Source of the DNA: Beroe ovata
Lineage: Eukaryota; Ctenophora; Nuda; Beroida; Beroidae
Length of the DNA: 64,000 bases
Assembly: GCA_946803715.1 (NCBI GenBank)
Contig: CAMPET010000002.1
Span: 457,907 to 521,906, forward strand
Direction: 5' to 3'
This document shows positions 1 through 11,900 of this stretch, piece by piece; positions within the stretch are counted from its first letter, which is position 1, and every line of letters starts with the position of its first letter. The notes below the pieces were generated by a model that worked only from the letters and a program-made list of their open reading frames with translations, did not search any database and was not told where the DNA came from. The position numbers and the translations under genes are program-made.

Positions 1-73
1 CTGACCAATCCACAGCCTCACCAATCCACAGCACACTCTGAACAATCCACAGCACACCCTCACCAACACTCAC
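1..73. repeat. short tandem repeat in a DDX1 intron
   Basis: The first 60 bases hold three imperfect copies of a unit containing CAATCCACAGC, spaced by CTCAC or CACTCTGAA. The stretch lies beyond the splice donor (GTGAGT on the minus strand, ending at 73) of the last visible DDX1 exon, so it is intronic. No coding signal is seen. Confidence 0.7.
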
Positions 74-2917
74 CAGTTCTGTGTATGAAGTTGAGTGTCT
101 CATCAGGAAGTGTGTAGTTGATAACAAATGGAATCCCCTTGACATCAATACCCCGAGCAGCCACATCAGTACAAATCAGGAACTTCACTTTTCCGTCCTT
201 GAACAACTGCAGGTTTGCTGCCCGTTCATTGGCTCTCCTATCACCGTGTAAGCACGTGCAAGCGTACTTTTCCCGGTCCAAGCTGAGTAGGAATCGCTCC
301 AGATTGTCGCAATCCAACTTTGTGCGACAGAACACAATACATTGCTCCTCGTACATTCTCAACTTCTCCACTGCCTCCAGGAAGTACTTTGCTTTGAGCA
401 CTTTCATCGCTTCAGACAGCTGCAAGTCTCGCTGACCGAGGTCGTCCCGAGAGTGGACACCGTCAGTTTTGACACGTTTGCTTGGGGTGTCACTTTGCCA
501 TGACCTGTCTGTCTCGGGATTGATCAAACACTTGACATGGTGAACAGTTTCAGCCACAACATCAGCTCCCTTCAAATCAACCCAGGTCGGGAAGTGCATT
601 ATCTCCTGTGCCAACTTCTTCACTTCAAAGTTGTGGAGGGTGGCTGAACATACAATGAGTTGTAATCGTCGACCATCTATCAGTTTGTCAAACATGTCAT
701 ACATCTTGAGTATGAGCTGCTTCTGATCTTGCTGGAGTAGACCATCTGCTTCGTCCAGGATGAAGAACCTCACATTTTCCAGGGACAGGTTACCAGTGTC
801 AATGAGGTCGTTAAGTCGACCCGGGGTCCCCGTTACTATGTCAACCCCGTTACTCAGCTGAGCCACCTGGTCCTTCACTGGTACTCCTCCTGGGCGAGGG
901 AGAGTGAGGACTGAGGAAACACGAGGGTGAGAGTGGACAAGTAAACCAAGTTAGGGGATAAGAAGTGAGGATTGTCGCCTGCCGGGATGTCTGATAGGGG
1001 ATCAGGCGGTTATAAATTACACGTGATTCAGTAGTGATAATGGTTGCGGAGTTTTACTTTAATATGTCTGGCTTTGGCGTGTAACACTTGAAGTTGTCGT
1101 CGAAATTCAAGATAGAGATTCTATGTCAGCGGATGAGTTATTAAATGTCTCATAATGCTGAGTATGAGTTTCATTTCACACACTATGATATGCTGACATG
1201 ATAGTCTGAGTATTCGCAAGTCCAAATCAGTACTGACAAGGTGTGGTCCACAAGGTGTGGTCCACAATCAACCAGACCTGTTTATTGTTCAAACTCCCCT
1301 CAATATTCCCCCCAATCGTAGCAGAAAATCTATATTCGACCCTCATCACGTTCACCCATTTACTCACCAATGACAACACAGCTGCTAACTCCTGGTTCGG
1401 GCAGATGCTTCTTGAAGAGGGTCACTTGTTTGTGTGTCTGTTCTGCCAACTCTCTGGACGGTTCCATGATAAGGGCCATGGGCCCCAACCTCTTCCTACC
1501 CTCTTTCTGCCTCCCTACCCTCACTTCACTGCCCTCTGCCTGACATATAGGCTTAAACCCAAAACCTGGTGCATGTTTGAAATCCCTATCCCCGAAGTTG
1601 AACGTCAGAGACGAGTTTTTGAGGGTACACGCAACGAAGAATGCTTCTCCACGTAGTTTACGCGGAATTTCGAACGCAATGTCGAAATAGCGGCCGTTTT
1701 TGGAGAACGATATGAAATTTTCAGCGAGGTCGATGAAGCAACCCATGACGTCGCCCTTTCCAAACGAGGTGCCGTAGTGATCAAAGTTGCCACAATTCGA
1801 TTTCTTGCCGGTTCCTCCGAACCCAAACCCATACTCGTCTTTTCCTGAGTGGAATAGCTGTGTTCATTAAATGCAGAGAATGAGATAGTGACAGTGTAAC
1901 TGATGGATGAGCAGTAAAATGAGGCAGCTCAACATTGTACAGACACAAAGTTTAGTGGACGTAAATGGTACAATGTACATTGTACACATATAGGGCGTAT
2001 GATAGTGGGGATAGTACATTTTGTGAGTAGTTTATCAACAACAGGAATCGCGCTGTAGAGGTTGTTAATGAGTAATGAGTATCATATACAGCTCTTGACA
2101 TGTATACAGTGAATCTATACATTCTATGTTATGAATGAAACCACGCCATACAATGTACATTGTACTATAATGTTCACTGAACACTGAACAGTGACCGCTG
2201 TACACAATGCGGGGTTGTTTTCAAGTGACACCACTCACCCAATTCCTGGTAAGCGTCAGCCGTTGCAAATCCGATCCTGCACAACCCGTTATCAGTGATA
2301 GTAGCCTCGTAGTAGTGTTTTCCACTGACCACGCCCTTTTCCGACCTGCCGCCCTGCCATCTGTACTGATCCACATTGCTGACGTCATTATTACTGATAG
2401 TGAACGCTGCATCGCGGTCTGTGCTGCTCATCTTGAAGTCTTGTGGAACAGCGTGTGTACTTGATTTGTTTCCTGGGAATGTATGTTAATTAGGTGATCC
2501 TCCAATCAGGTTCTAGTTTTGGAAGCGGTCGTGATGACGGGGTAAGATGACGCTTGTTTCATGACATGTGATGGATGACTTACCTCCAACCTTAGTTTCG
2601 TACACTATCTGTATGACAGGGAGACAGAATGCACCGGTTTTACCACTTCCTGTCTCTGCTGCCATCAACACATCACCACCTGTGAAAGCAGCGTGAAAAC
2701 CAGCCCGACAGATTGACAACCACTACTAAACTATATATTGTCAATCTATGGGTCAACCACTGATATAGCCACAGGTTGAAGAATGGAGAACCAGTGCCCC
2801 ACCTCCTAGTATCATGGGGACAGCTTCCTGTTGGACATCAGTGGGAAGCAACCAATCCATTTCCTCCAGACCAGCGCATATCTCTGGCATTATTCCAAGC
2901 TCGCCAAACGCAGTCAT
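74..2917 (-). CDS. DDX1: DDX1, DEAD-box RNA helicase with SPRY insert (C-terminus off the left edge)
   Basis: ATP-dependent RNA helicase. In known animals DDX1 works in tRNA splicing, RNA clearance at DNA breaks and mRNA 3'-end processing. Exons read right to left: about 2917-2803 (ATG at 2917; product begins [13 protein letters not shown]), about 2683-2585 (Walker [13 protein letters not shown]), about 2440-2239 and 1843-1368 (SPRY domain, with [19 protein letters not shown] and FENFGD-like ends), and 889-74 (PSRELAEQT in the preceding exon, then TPGRL, DEAD box as DEADG, SAT, and [13 protein letters not shown], with TDVAARGID near the end). The SPRY domain inserted between motifs I and Ia is diagnostic of DDX1. 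Codons join across 1368/889 to give [10 protein letters not shown], matching the vertebrate frame. Sequence stops at NFIHRTG, so motif VI and the C-terminal tail lie outside the window. One donor (after 2803) is the weak GTGGGG. Confidence 0.95.
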
Positions 2918-3963
2918 GCCTAAATCTGGGATCACTCTGTGCAGACATAAATTGTTATGGTCATCAAATACGAATACCTAATTACCTATGAGAAGTTTCT
3001 TCAACCTTGTATTGCCATGGGAGAATGATAATTTCAGGATTGAAGGAGAGAAAGAGGGTTTTATACACTGTATAACACTGCTTGACTTTTTCGAAATGAT
3101 GAATCTTAGACTACAAGTTACACAATATGAGATAACATGGGAACAGAAAGTTCTAGATAGCAAGCAAACAATTACTATAGATCATATACATTTTACAGTA
3201 ATGAAATATTGAAACTTTTTAAATGTTTGTGAAAATCAAACTGTACACCTAGACGCTAAGAGTGACGAGGAATATAAGCAAAAATTTTGTGGACCGAGCC
3301 GAAATTGTTTCGAATGAAAAGATCTCTAATGTGTTATCGAACCAAAATCTCAGCTCTTTGAGCAGGATTAATTGAGTCTCTGTCTCTCTATGATGGTATC
3401 ACGTATATTGCGAAGTTGCGAACTTGTAAGCGTCGAACAATATTTTAGGTAGCTATGAGATAGTGGAAATATTGAAATACTGCACTATTGTATTCAAATC
3501 TCTTTCATAAAATCAATGATGATTATTTCTCTAGTAACACAAATTGATAGAAAGCAGCATATTATGAATTGTTTTTTTCAAAGTCTCTAAAGATTTAAGG
3601 AACAGTTGCTGGAATTGTTGACTGTTGAGTGCAAAGAACAGATGGTAGGTTTATGAACATCGCACATCTAATAAGTACCTATTCCACATTGATGCTTTAA
3701 TTTGCATAAGAAAGAAACCTGAAGAAACTGTCTTCATCTTCTCAGCCCTATGATTCACTCCGAAAAAGCACTTATATAGTTTGAATCAGAGAAAATATAG
3801 TTAGGATGACAGAGTCTCTGAGTCTCTGATAAGCTTTAACAGATGATCCATATTCCTTCAGAACACGATAACCTAGGGCGTGTGTTATGGTACAGATTGT
3901 AACAAAGTATATACTCAGATTTTCAGATCAGGTTAACAACAGCATACCTCCATACTTTACGAC
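2918..3963. other. intergenic, no gene seen
   Basis: This AT-rich stretch lies between the DDX1 start and the SERINC stop. Only short unsupported open frames occur on either strand. The promoter and 5'UTR of DDX1 must lie in the 2918-3300 part, but no TATA box or other clear element is seen. Confidence 0.6.
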
Positions 3964-5542
3964 TTAGTTGTATCCAAAGTCCCGGTCAGGGAATATGGCC
4001 GGAGCGATGAGAGTCCACCCGTAGATCACGTAGCACATCCAGGAGGAGATGACCTTCACCCAGAATGCAGTCTTGGAGAAGGAGTTTGATTCGACACCGA
4101 CATGTTTTGTATCGCCATTCCACCAATCGGTCAGCACAAGCATCAAATACAGAGTTGCAATCATGAACATGAAGTGGAAGAAGGAGTAGCTGTAAGCAAC
4201 ACCATCTTCCTCATTGTCATATACCTTTGGTTGTCCTTCCTGTGGATATCATTGCTTACTGTTAGCCATGGATCTATCTAATCATGAACTCGTGAAGTAA
4301 CAGCTTTGGCGTGTCTGTTCATGAATGTTCATTGCAAAATGATTCAAAATCTTACCTCAACCTGTCCGTCACCTCCGTCATCAGCAGTTCCAGTACAGCC
4401 CAACAAAGCACCCTCCTCCCCGGACACACCAAGTTTCTGGCTGTAGTTGGAGGAGCTGGTCTGAAGAACACTCCATAGAACGACGAAGAAAGTAATGGCG
4501 ATTCCCACAAGCGTTGGTGCAAGTCCACTAGCACCACTTTTGTTCATTATGTTGCAATCACTTGGGTCAGCTGCCAGTCCAGTCCAGATGAGATAAGTAC
4601 AATAGAGTGATATCACAGATGCCTGCAGTATTACACAATCATGCAGTACAAAATCAAGACAAGATTTAATCAATCCAAGCCAAAGCCAATGCAAATAATT
4701 TAGGTCTTAGGAGACTTATTAATTAAAAGGTTGGTATGACAACAAACCTGCAGAAGTCCACTATGAGGATTGTGCTCTTGGATTCCAGGTAATATGGATG
4801 TTACACTCACGACTATACAGAGAATCAAATTGATGGTGATGATTGCAATGTTCAGACCATTGCCATCACATTTTGTGTAGTAGACATAGAGGAGAACATT
4901 TCCAGCAATTATTGCTACAAAGTTGAAGCAGAAGAAGAAAGCAATGCCAATCATCCAGGATCTGTCTCGATTTTCAGCATTATCCAACCATGTTTCATTC
5001 CAGGTGTGAGCGAAGTCAACCAGAAGCAGTAGCTGTATTATGATGAACAGAAAAGCAAAGATATATCCAATGATCATCCATGGATAAGCAAAGTTGTCAG
5101 GCATCCATTGTGCTCCAATGATGGCAGCAATTATGATCAGATATTTCCAAAGCCAAAAGCCATTCTGTATTGGACCTCTTATGTCTTTACTTGACCTCAC
5201 TTCAATCATTATCACAGACATCAGGAAGAAAAATAGGGTAACAGGAAAACAAACTTTGTATACAAAGAGGTAGCTTCCAAGACTTGCACAATCTACTGTC
5301 CCAGGAATACTAGGAATGATGCTGCTAGAATTGTTATCCTTGCAGACTCCTGGTATCTTTCTCATTTCATCTTCAAGACCAGGTATACGGATGATGAGTG
5401 AAATCAGTGCTGTTATGAACAGGATACCACTGTACATAATTCTTGTTGTTGTACTAGATTTACATGTTGGACAACAGCTACTGATGCAGCCACATGCAGC
5501 ACCACCAACACAGCAGGCCAAAGAACTTGCAATGCAACCCAT
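3964..5542 (-). CDS. SERINC: SERINC family multipass membrane protein
   Basis: Member of the TMS1/TDE1 (serine incorporator) family, about 10-11 transmembrane helices, linked to lipid scrambling and serine-derived lipids. There are three coding exons. 5542-4748 starts MGCIASSLACCVGGAACGC, the Cys-rich family N-terminus; it also carries the WNETWLDNAENRDRSW loop and many hydrophobic helices. 4622-4356 includes YLIWTGLAADPSDCN. 4239-3964 ends TLIAPAIFPDRDFGYN. Total is about 446 residues, normal for the family. The first donor is the unusual GTTTGT; the second is GTAAG. The paralogue (SERINC1-5) cannot be assigned by eye. A retroviral-restriction role is known for some vertebrate members only and should not be assumed here. 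Confidence 0.95.
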
Positions 5543-5699
5543 TTTCTATATCATGACTACCTGGATTGGATCATTATAATATCTCAACAGCAACTTACAA
5601 CATAAGTATTATATGCAGTATGATAAGTCTCCCAATATCACAACATTGTACTAAAAGTCTTCATAAATCAACTGAGATACATGTGTTGATATCATATCT

Positions 5700-5775
5700 G
5701 TATATGCTGTGTTTGGTTGAGTGGATAAGAGCTATTTCCCTCTGTCAGAGGGTTGCTAGTGTTGGTACTTTAGGA
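5700..5775 (+). repeat. possible tRNA-like SINE head
   Basis: TGGTTGAGTGGATAAGAGC at about 5713 fits a pol III A box of tRNA-Ser/Leu type. About 35 bases later, AGGGTTGCTAGTG is only a weak B-box match. It sits in gene-free DNA upstream of SERINC. No complete cloverleaf can be drawn, so this is not called a tRNA gene. Confidence 0.3.
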
Positions 5776-6789
5776 CCGACCTTCATTCTTAACCACTCTC
5801 TCCTTTAGCGATGAAATGATGTTAGTTTCTTTGGATGCATAGACTGGCATAGGAGTTGTGAGAGTATCTTGGTTTTAACCTCCTCCTACTGCCGGTGATA
5901 TACTCTTAGCTTAGAGTGTCATATATCGACTTGATGTCCTTATTTAGAGTTTATCTATGTGTTGAGCATTGAGCCGCGCATCTATTCCCTGCAGTGCCCG
6001 TCAAGGCGGTGCAGACTATTTGTTGGAATAAACTATTATCTCTGATATTTTACTTATTGCGATATTTATCATTGTGTATTTCACAGGTTTTGTTTATATT
6101 GTACCAAACAATAAAGTGGTGTTTCCTTTGGTCAGCATATAACGGCTAGTTTGAGTCTCAGGCAAATCCTTACTCATATAATAAAAGTACTCACTCATAT
6201 AATAAAAGCAGTAAACGTGCCAAGCTGACCCCTGCGGTCCACCTTTTTCAATATCTGTGCTACTGATATTCAAGGAAACATTTCATAGGGTGCAGATTGT
6301 ATATGACAATTTTTAATGTACGAGTACTACTTGTACTACTTGAGAATAGCAAGAAGTCAGGCAAAACTACCAACAAATGTCTTCAAGATGAATCAGAGTT
6401 GTCATGACTAGTTCTACTTGTTGGGTACTGAATAGTGAACAATGATAGAGTTTAATATGCTCTCAGCCCAGATTCCCAAATCCAAGATTGGATATTGGCC
6501 TTTAGCCCTTGTGTGCAGAATTCTTTGGGATGATTCCATGATATCATGATGAATACAAATGATTTTCTTTCTATTTATTAGAATTTTACTTCTATTCCAA
6601 CAGCCAAGGACAGAGCTCAAAGGATTCAAGTTATCAGGCCAGTGACGGTTAAGGAAGAGTAATCCATACTTTAATTGCCAAGACTTTGCTGCAATGGGCA
6701 GCTCCTCATTTAACCCTCCCACCAGTTTCCTGTACGCTCTGCTGTGTGAACGGTCCGGCTTCATAGGCTTCAGTTAAATCTCTATACCC

Positions 6790-7165
6790 TTGGCTGAGTT
6801 GTGCGGTGGCCTGAATCAAACTCACAATCTCTTGATCGAAAGTGCAGTGCCCATACCTCTAAGCCACTCACCCTTTAAAACAAGAGGTACAACACTACCT
6901 TCTAAACTTTACATAACAAATTTATACAATCAAATCAGAGAAGCAAGGGCCACACATTATGGAGAAGAGACTATAATGTCTTGAAACTGCGAGTAGATTT
7001 GTAGTGAAAGTGTGTGGGCTTCATTGCCTGGCGATGCTGTGACAGCTGACACTAGAATAATTTGTGTGCAATAAAATTCTGGATTCGGCTTATTGTAAAC
7101 AGACAAGGGTTTGATTTAATTGACTTTTTGCCCCTGTGTGTTCAAACATCTGAAACAAGAGGTAC
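6790..7165 (-). repeat. tRNA-derived SINE-like element
   Basis: Read on the minus strand, 6875-6795 gives GTGAGTGGCTTAGAGG (A-box-like) and, about 35 bases on, GAGTTTGATTCAGG (B-box-like, consensus GGTTCGAATCC), the spacing expected of a tRNA head. The sequence AAACAAGAGGTAC occurs at about 6889 and again at about 7153. The stretch around 6960-7010, with GACTATAATGTCTTGAAACTG, recurs in the opposite orientation near 34930-34975, so this is an interspersed family. Confidence 0.5.
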
Positions 7166-7404
7166 CGCACATTGATCAATGCAGACCCCACTGAATACCG
7201 ATTGTTGACAGTTTTGGAATCAAAATTTGATAAAGCTAAGACTGCATATTCAGGATCTACTTTAGAATGTAGTTCAGCATGTAGCAGGGAAATTCAAAAG
7301 GGAACAGAGTTCAACCGACAATACAACAATTTGATGTATTGTCAACAAATTGCCAGAAACCCGGGTCCCGGAAACATATAATGAAGAATTTTAAATAATT
7401 TCAA

Positions 7405-7640
7405 AAATATGAAATATCAATCGAGCAGGCCAGTCGCGCCGAGCGCATTAAAATTTGTGCTGGTTTATGAAAAATGTAAATGCTCCAACAAATATATAAT
7501 GCAGAATATATTAACTTTAAAATTAATGCTTATTCAAAAATAAAGTAACAGAATAGCACAGAGTTTGATTGTGTGATGCGCCGCGCGCAATGTATAAAAT
7601 TGCAATTTCAAAATTGCATTCAATGTTTAAGAATCTGAGT
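7405..7640. repeat. dispersed repeat, copy 1
   Basis: Shares long blocks with 8083-8290, including TTAAAATTTGTGCTGGTTTA, GATGCGCCGCGCGCAATG and TATAAAATTGCAATTT, with small indels. The body is AT-rich with GC-rich islands of CGCGCG. No open frame. Confidence 0.8.
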
Positions 7641-7979
7641 GATAATTGATTAGTTAATTACAAATAGTTAATAACAAATAGTTTACTAATAGTTATTAAC
7701 TATAAATTGACTCAAGCAATTCAATAAGCTGGTAGTGTTCCCGCGCTGCGTGACCCAAATACTCCGCGCGCGCTGCGCGTCTACGACTTTTCAGTTCACT
7801 GAGTAGAATAGGGGCGCGCAACGTGTGCACAAGCTGGTAGCTTATTAGGGTGCGCCCTTTTTTCTAACTTTTTGAGGCTCTAGCCTTTTCTGGTAGATCT
7901 CGATGAGCTGATCACGAAGATGTCAAGCTTTTTGAAATTGGACAACGCCTTCCTTGTGCCAAATGACATTTACTTTTTA

Positions 7980-8010
7980 GTCACGTGATCAGTCACGTGG
8001 GTCACGTGAC
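7980..8010. promoter_or_regulatory. cluster of three CACGTG (E-box) sites
   Basis: Three CACGTG cores occur within 30 bases, two in the extended form TCACGTGA/GTCACGTGAC. The palindrome is the known binding site of bHLH-zip factors (USF, MITF/TFE and MYC classes). It lies about 920 bases upstream of the first visible LIN9 exon, so it could belong to the LIN9 promoter, but it is also next to a repeat. Confidence 0.4.
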
Positions 8011-8082
8011 TCATCTGCTAGTACTTTTTGCGCGCGCGCTGATGTTCGCNGACCGTGATCTGTTTAATTCTGTTTAATTCTG

Positions 8083-8290
8083 TATGAAATATCAATCTAT
8101 AGCAGCTGGCCAGTCGCGCCGCGCGCATTAAAATTTGTGCTGGTTTATGAAAAATGTCAATACTCTATTCTCAATTCTGTTTATTCAAAATTAAAGTAAC
8201 GGAGTAGCATAGAGTTCGATTGTGTGATGCGCCGCGCGCAATGTATAAAATTGCAATTTTAAAATTGCATTCAATGTTTAAAAACAATGA
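8083..8290. repeat. dispersed repeat, copy 2
   Basis: Second copy of the 7405-7640 repeat, same orientation, beginning about 30 bases right of a single N at 8050. Differences are scattered substitutions and a roughly 20-base deletion. The position beside the N suggests an assembly seam rather than a true tandem duplication. Confidence 0.8.
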
Positions 8291-8929
8291 TAGTTAAATT
8301 ATAGTTAAATGATAGTTAAATGATAGCTTGAATGCAGCTTTAATCCAGTTCAGAATGTTCAAAACAACACATGATCCAAAAAATAGAGCAAAACAAAAGC
8401 AAACGGACTTTTAAGGAGGTGTGACCACTGCAACTGTCTGCATCTGCAACTCTTGTCAATGTCTCCCTTATAAACAGGGGTGACCTAATCAAATGGGGCA
8501 GCAAGAAATGAACTTGTTGCTCCTGCAATCACCACTGTTAAAATGTGCAATCTTACTCCTTCCGACCTATCCATATTCCATAGCTACAATATGCAAATTG
8601 TATGCTGTGATGCAAAGCGAAATGGTCAAATCATGATCGGGATAATGAATCCATAAGGTATGTTTTCACAATTTTGTCCAACTTTCTAGCATGACTCAGT
8701 AGCAACATGTTTGAATGGATAGATCACCTCAACCAAACAAGGTAAATTGTTCAATAGATATAAGGTAGGAGTCACAAATGTGAGAGTATTCCTAAATTTC
8801 AATAGTTTAGATTCTCTTTGGTAACTGATTTGGGACACCTGCCCCAGCTATAATAGGTTGGGTATAATAAGAAGATGATGCTACATTACGTCATTACATT
8901 TACTAAAGTTTGTCTGTTGATCATTTCAG

Positions 8930-11900
8930 AATGTTGGTATCAAAATCAAGAATTTCTTGAAAGTTCAGAAGGCTAGGAAGTGGTGTTGTTATGAATGGTT
9001 CTATTCAAACATTGACAGGTAAAAGTGTGTCGTGGATTTCAGTTAGCAAAAAGTTTTAGCTGTCCTTCTGAGCCCATGTTAAATTCATCATATAGTTTTG
9101 TCACCATACAATCAAAAAGTTTCACAAAGTGCTCAAACTTTGAAATGTTTTCTATTCTGATGATTGGTCCCTATAGTACCAATTCAGTTTATTGGATGTT
9201 CTTAACTAAAAGCGTCATGGTACTGTACCATTAAGCTTTTAGTTAAGAACATCCAATAAACTGTGTTTAATTCGTGTAGTTTTGGCATCAATCACCATTC
9301 AATGAGATGAATATATGTTTCAGAGCCATATTCTTGGGAGAGAACGATTTTGTGTCATGTCTCAAGTCAATGTATCCTGATATTGAACCTGGCACCAAAT
9401 TAACTCGAATTCAGTGGTCAATAGTAAGGCGATCATTTGGGAAACCACGAAGATGCAGCTCTAAGTTCTTTGAGGTAATTGTTGCAAAACATAACCAATC
9501 AAAATAAAGCTTAAGACTTCCTTTCTTCCATCTTGGGATTATTCTACTCAGCTTTAAGTTTCTTATCAATGTGACATCACATGAGTAATTTCTATCGTGA
9601 ATGATAGGAAGAACGCATGATGCTGGAGGGTAAACGAAACAAAGTTCGCCAGCTTCAGCTTGGAGAAGTTAATGCAGGGGATAAAGAACTATTCAAGGAC
9701 ATTCCTGATCAAGTCCCAGCGATGCTTATCATTGGGACCAGTGTTACAGGTAACTGGAAAACTTAGACAGCATCAGAGTACTTAACGACTTTTTGTTTGA
9801 CGTGGCCTTGGTCGCATTTATCGACTGGAGACCTAATCGGTCCCATGCTGCAGCTTTCCGAGCAAGAGGACTACAGAAGAGGACCAATAGTGTCTGTATC
9901 TGTAGAGACAGACCTAAATGGCACTGCTATTTCATAGTTTATACCAGTTTCTTTCATTTAACTCGATTAAGAGGTAGACTGACCTCCAACGTTGATGTTG
10001 AATATAAACAACATGTCAATAGAAAACAGAGGAAGGAAGGAGAAAGTACAATGTTTACTCAATGCATCAATTTTCAAGAGAGATGGTTAGGAATGGGAGG
10101 AATTGCATTGCGTCTCACTAAGGACCACCAGTAATTATCCTTGTTATCGAATTAGAGTGGTGAAGGAGAGGTGATTTGCCCCGACCGTTGCTTCCCCCTG
10201 TCACTGTAAAGAGACTGACATATTGAAGGATTTTGAGGATAATATGATTAAAAAACTTAATTTATACCTACTAATTGAATTACAACACACAACTTAGCGA
10301 TATCTTATTCCGTCCTCGAGTACTCAAGTATTACATGTTTCAATTCTGGAGTTAACTGTTGTTGTTTCCTTTTCGGTTGTAACATGTTTTCTGACCTACT
10401 CTTTTCCCAAGGTATATTCATATCACTTTCATGGCATGTGGTGGTATCGCCACTACCTATGTCGTGACATATTGCATCTTGCCACACATGTAATATCGAG
10501 CCGGTCTGAGCTTATCCCATTTCAGCACACATACCAGAGGGGCTGTTTGTTGGCGAGGTAGAGGCAGTGGATCCAGCCACCACGAGTTATCGTATCAGAT
10601 TCGATAGACCGGGTCTGGGCACGCATACTGTACCAGACCACAATGTACAGGTATACTGTGATATGTGCCCCACAACTTAATTACTATACTTAACCATGTC
10701 ACTCTGGATTCACAGATCTCACGGTGACATTATAATTGTGCTGGTTTTAGTGCCATATCTGTTGTTGTTTATTTGCACCACACAGGCGTTTTGAGAGAAC
10801 TACACTTTGATCTTTAATATTCCGACGTACTGTACCTATAACTATGTTGTCAAATAATGACCGGACTTATGATCAAATTGACTCAATTGTGTAAATTGTT
10901 CTCGTTTGAATTCACAACGCCTATGCGGACTATGTGCAGCTGCCTACAAACTACATGAAATTTGCCGAGCATTATATTTACATCTCCACTTATGTGTTTC
11001 AGTGCAATGGCGAAGTTGAGATGATATCAAAGGACTCGTTATTTAGTAGCCATGAGGCTCCAGAGATGGGTTCCGAAATGATGCTTCCTCATCCAACAAT
11101 ATCTTCCTACATGAATTCAGAAAATAGTGAGTGAATACTAGTACTCATCAGACAGTACTCAACAGGCACTATCTATATCGACCCCTTCATAGAAGTTCGA
11201 ATCTATTTCCCATAGGGAGGATAGGGTCAAGACCGAGGATAAGTTTTTTCAGTTAATCCTCGGTCAGAGCACTTTTTCCGACATGAGTTTCCTTTGGCGC
11301 TTTCTCTCCTTAAACAACTTCTCTTGACACCAGTTTTTGGAACAAGTTTCCTCGACAGCATTTTTCCTCCTGACATCACATTTATCACACCAGCTTTCTT
11401 GACAGCACTCCACCTTCTGACACCAATTTCCCTGACAGCAGTTTCGTCTTGAAAATAGAACCCTTGACAGCACTTCCTGCCTTGACACCACTCATCTTGA
11501 CACTAGTCCCCTTGACAACACTTTCCTGCCTTGACACCACTCATCTTGACACTAGATCCCTTGACAACACTTTCCTGCTGACACCAGATTCTTTGACACC
11601 ACTTTACCTCCTGACACCACTTTCCCTAACGACGTGTTCCCTGACAGCACTATTCTTCCTAGCACCACTTTTCCTGACACCAGTTCCTTTGACACCATTT
11701 TTCTTGACACCAGTTTCTTTGACAGCACTTTTCCTCCTGGCATTACTTTCCCTGACAGCAGTTTCTGACATACAGTAGGTAAAAGCTGAGGATTAACTTT
11801 CAAACTAGGGACTATGGAGTATAATGTTTTAGGATGATGTTTTCATACCTATTATCAATATATGTTATTATTATCAATATGTTGTTATTATCAATATTAT

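Larger units (their letters stand above)
5543..8929. other. gene-free region between SERINC and LIN9
   Basis: No exon of a recognisable gene is found. The region contains SINE-like segments (about 5700-5775 and 6790-7165), a duplicated repeat (7405-7640 and 8083-8290) with a single N between the copies at 8050, and a cluster of TCACGTGA sites (7980-8010). The missing 5' exon or exons of LIN9 should lie in or before this region. The open frames at 6414-6764 and 7172-7381 have no family features. Confidence 0.6.

Noticed and set aside
5700-5775. A functional tRNA gene
   Set aside because: An A-box-like start is present, but no acceptor stem or good B box can be drawn.
7172-7381. Short frame ending RNPGPGNI, reminiscent of a 2A NPGP motif from retroelements
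   Set aside because: The upstream D-x-E-x of 2A peptides is missing and no reverse transcriptase or other retroelement coding is nearby, so NPGP is probably coincidental.
11449-11803. Open frames with Leu-Thr-Pro-Leu repeats (plus) and Lys-rich repeats (minus)
   Set aside because: They are read-through of the degenerate minisatellite inside a LIN9 intron, with no start context or splice support.
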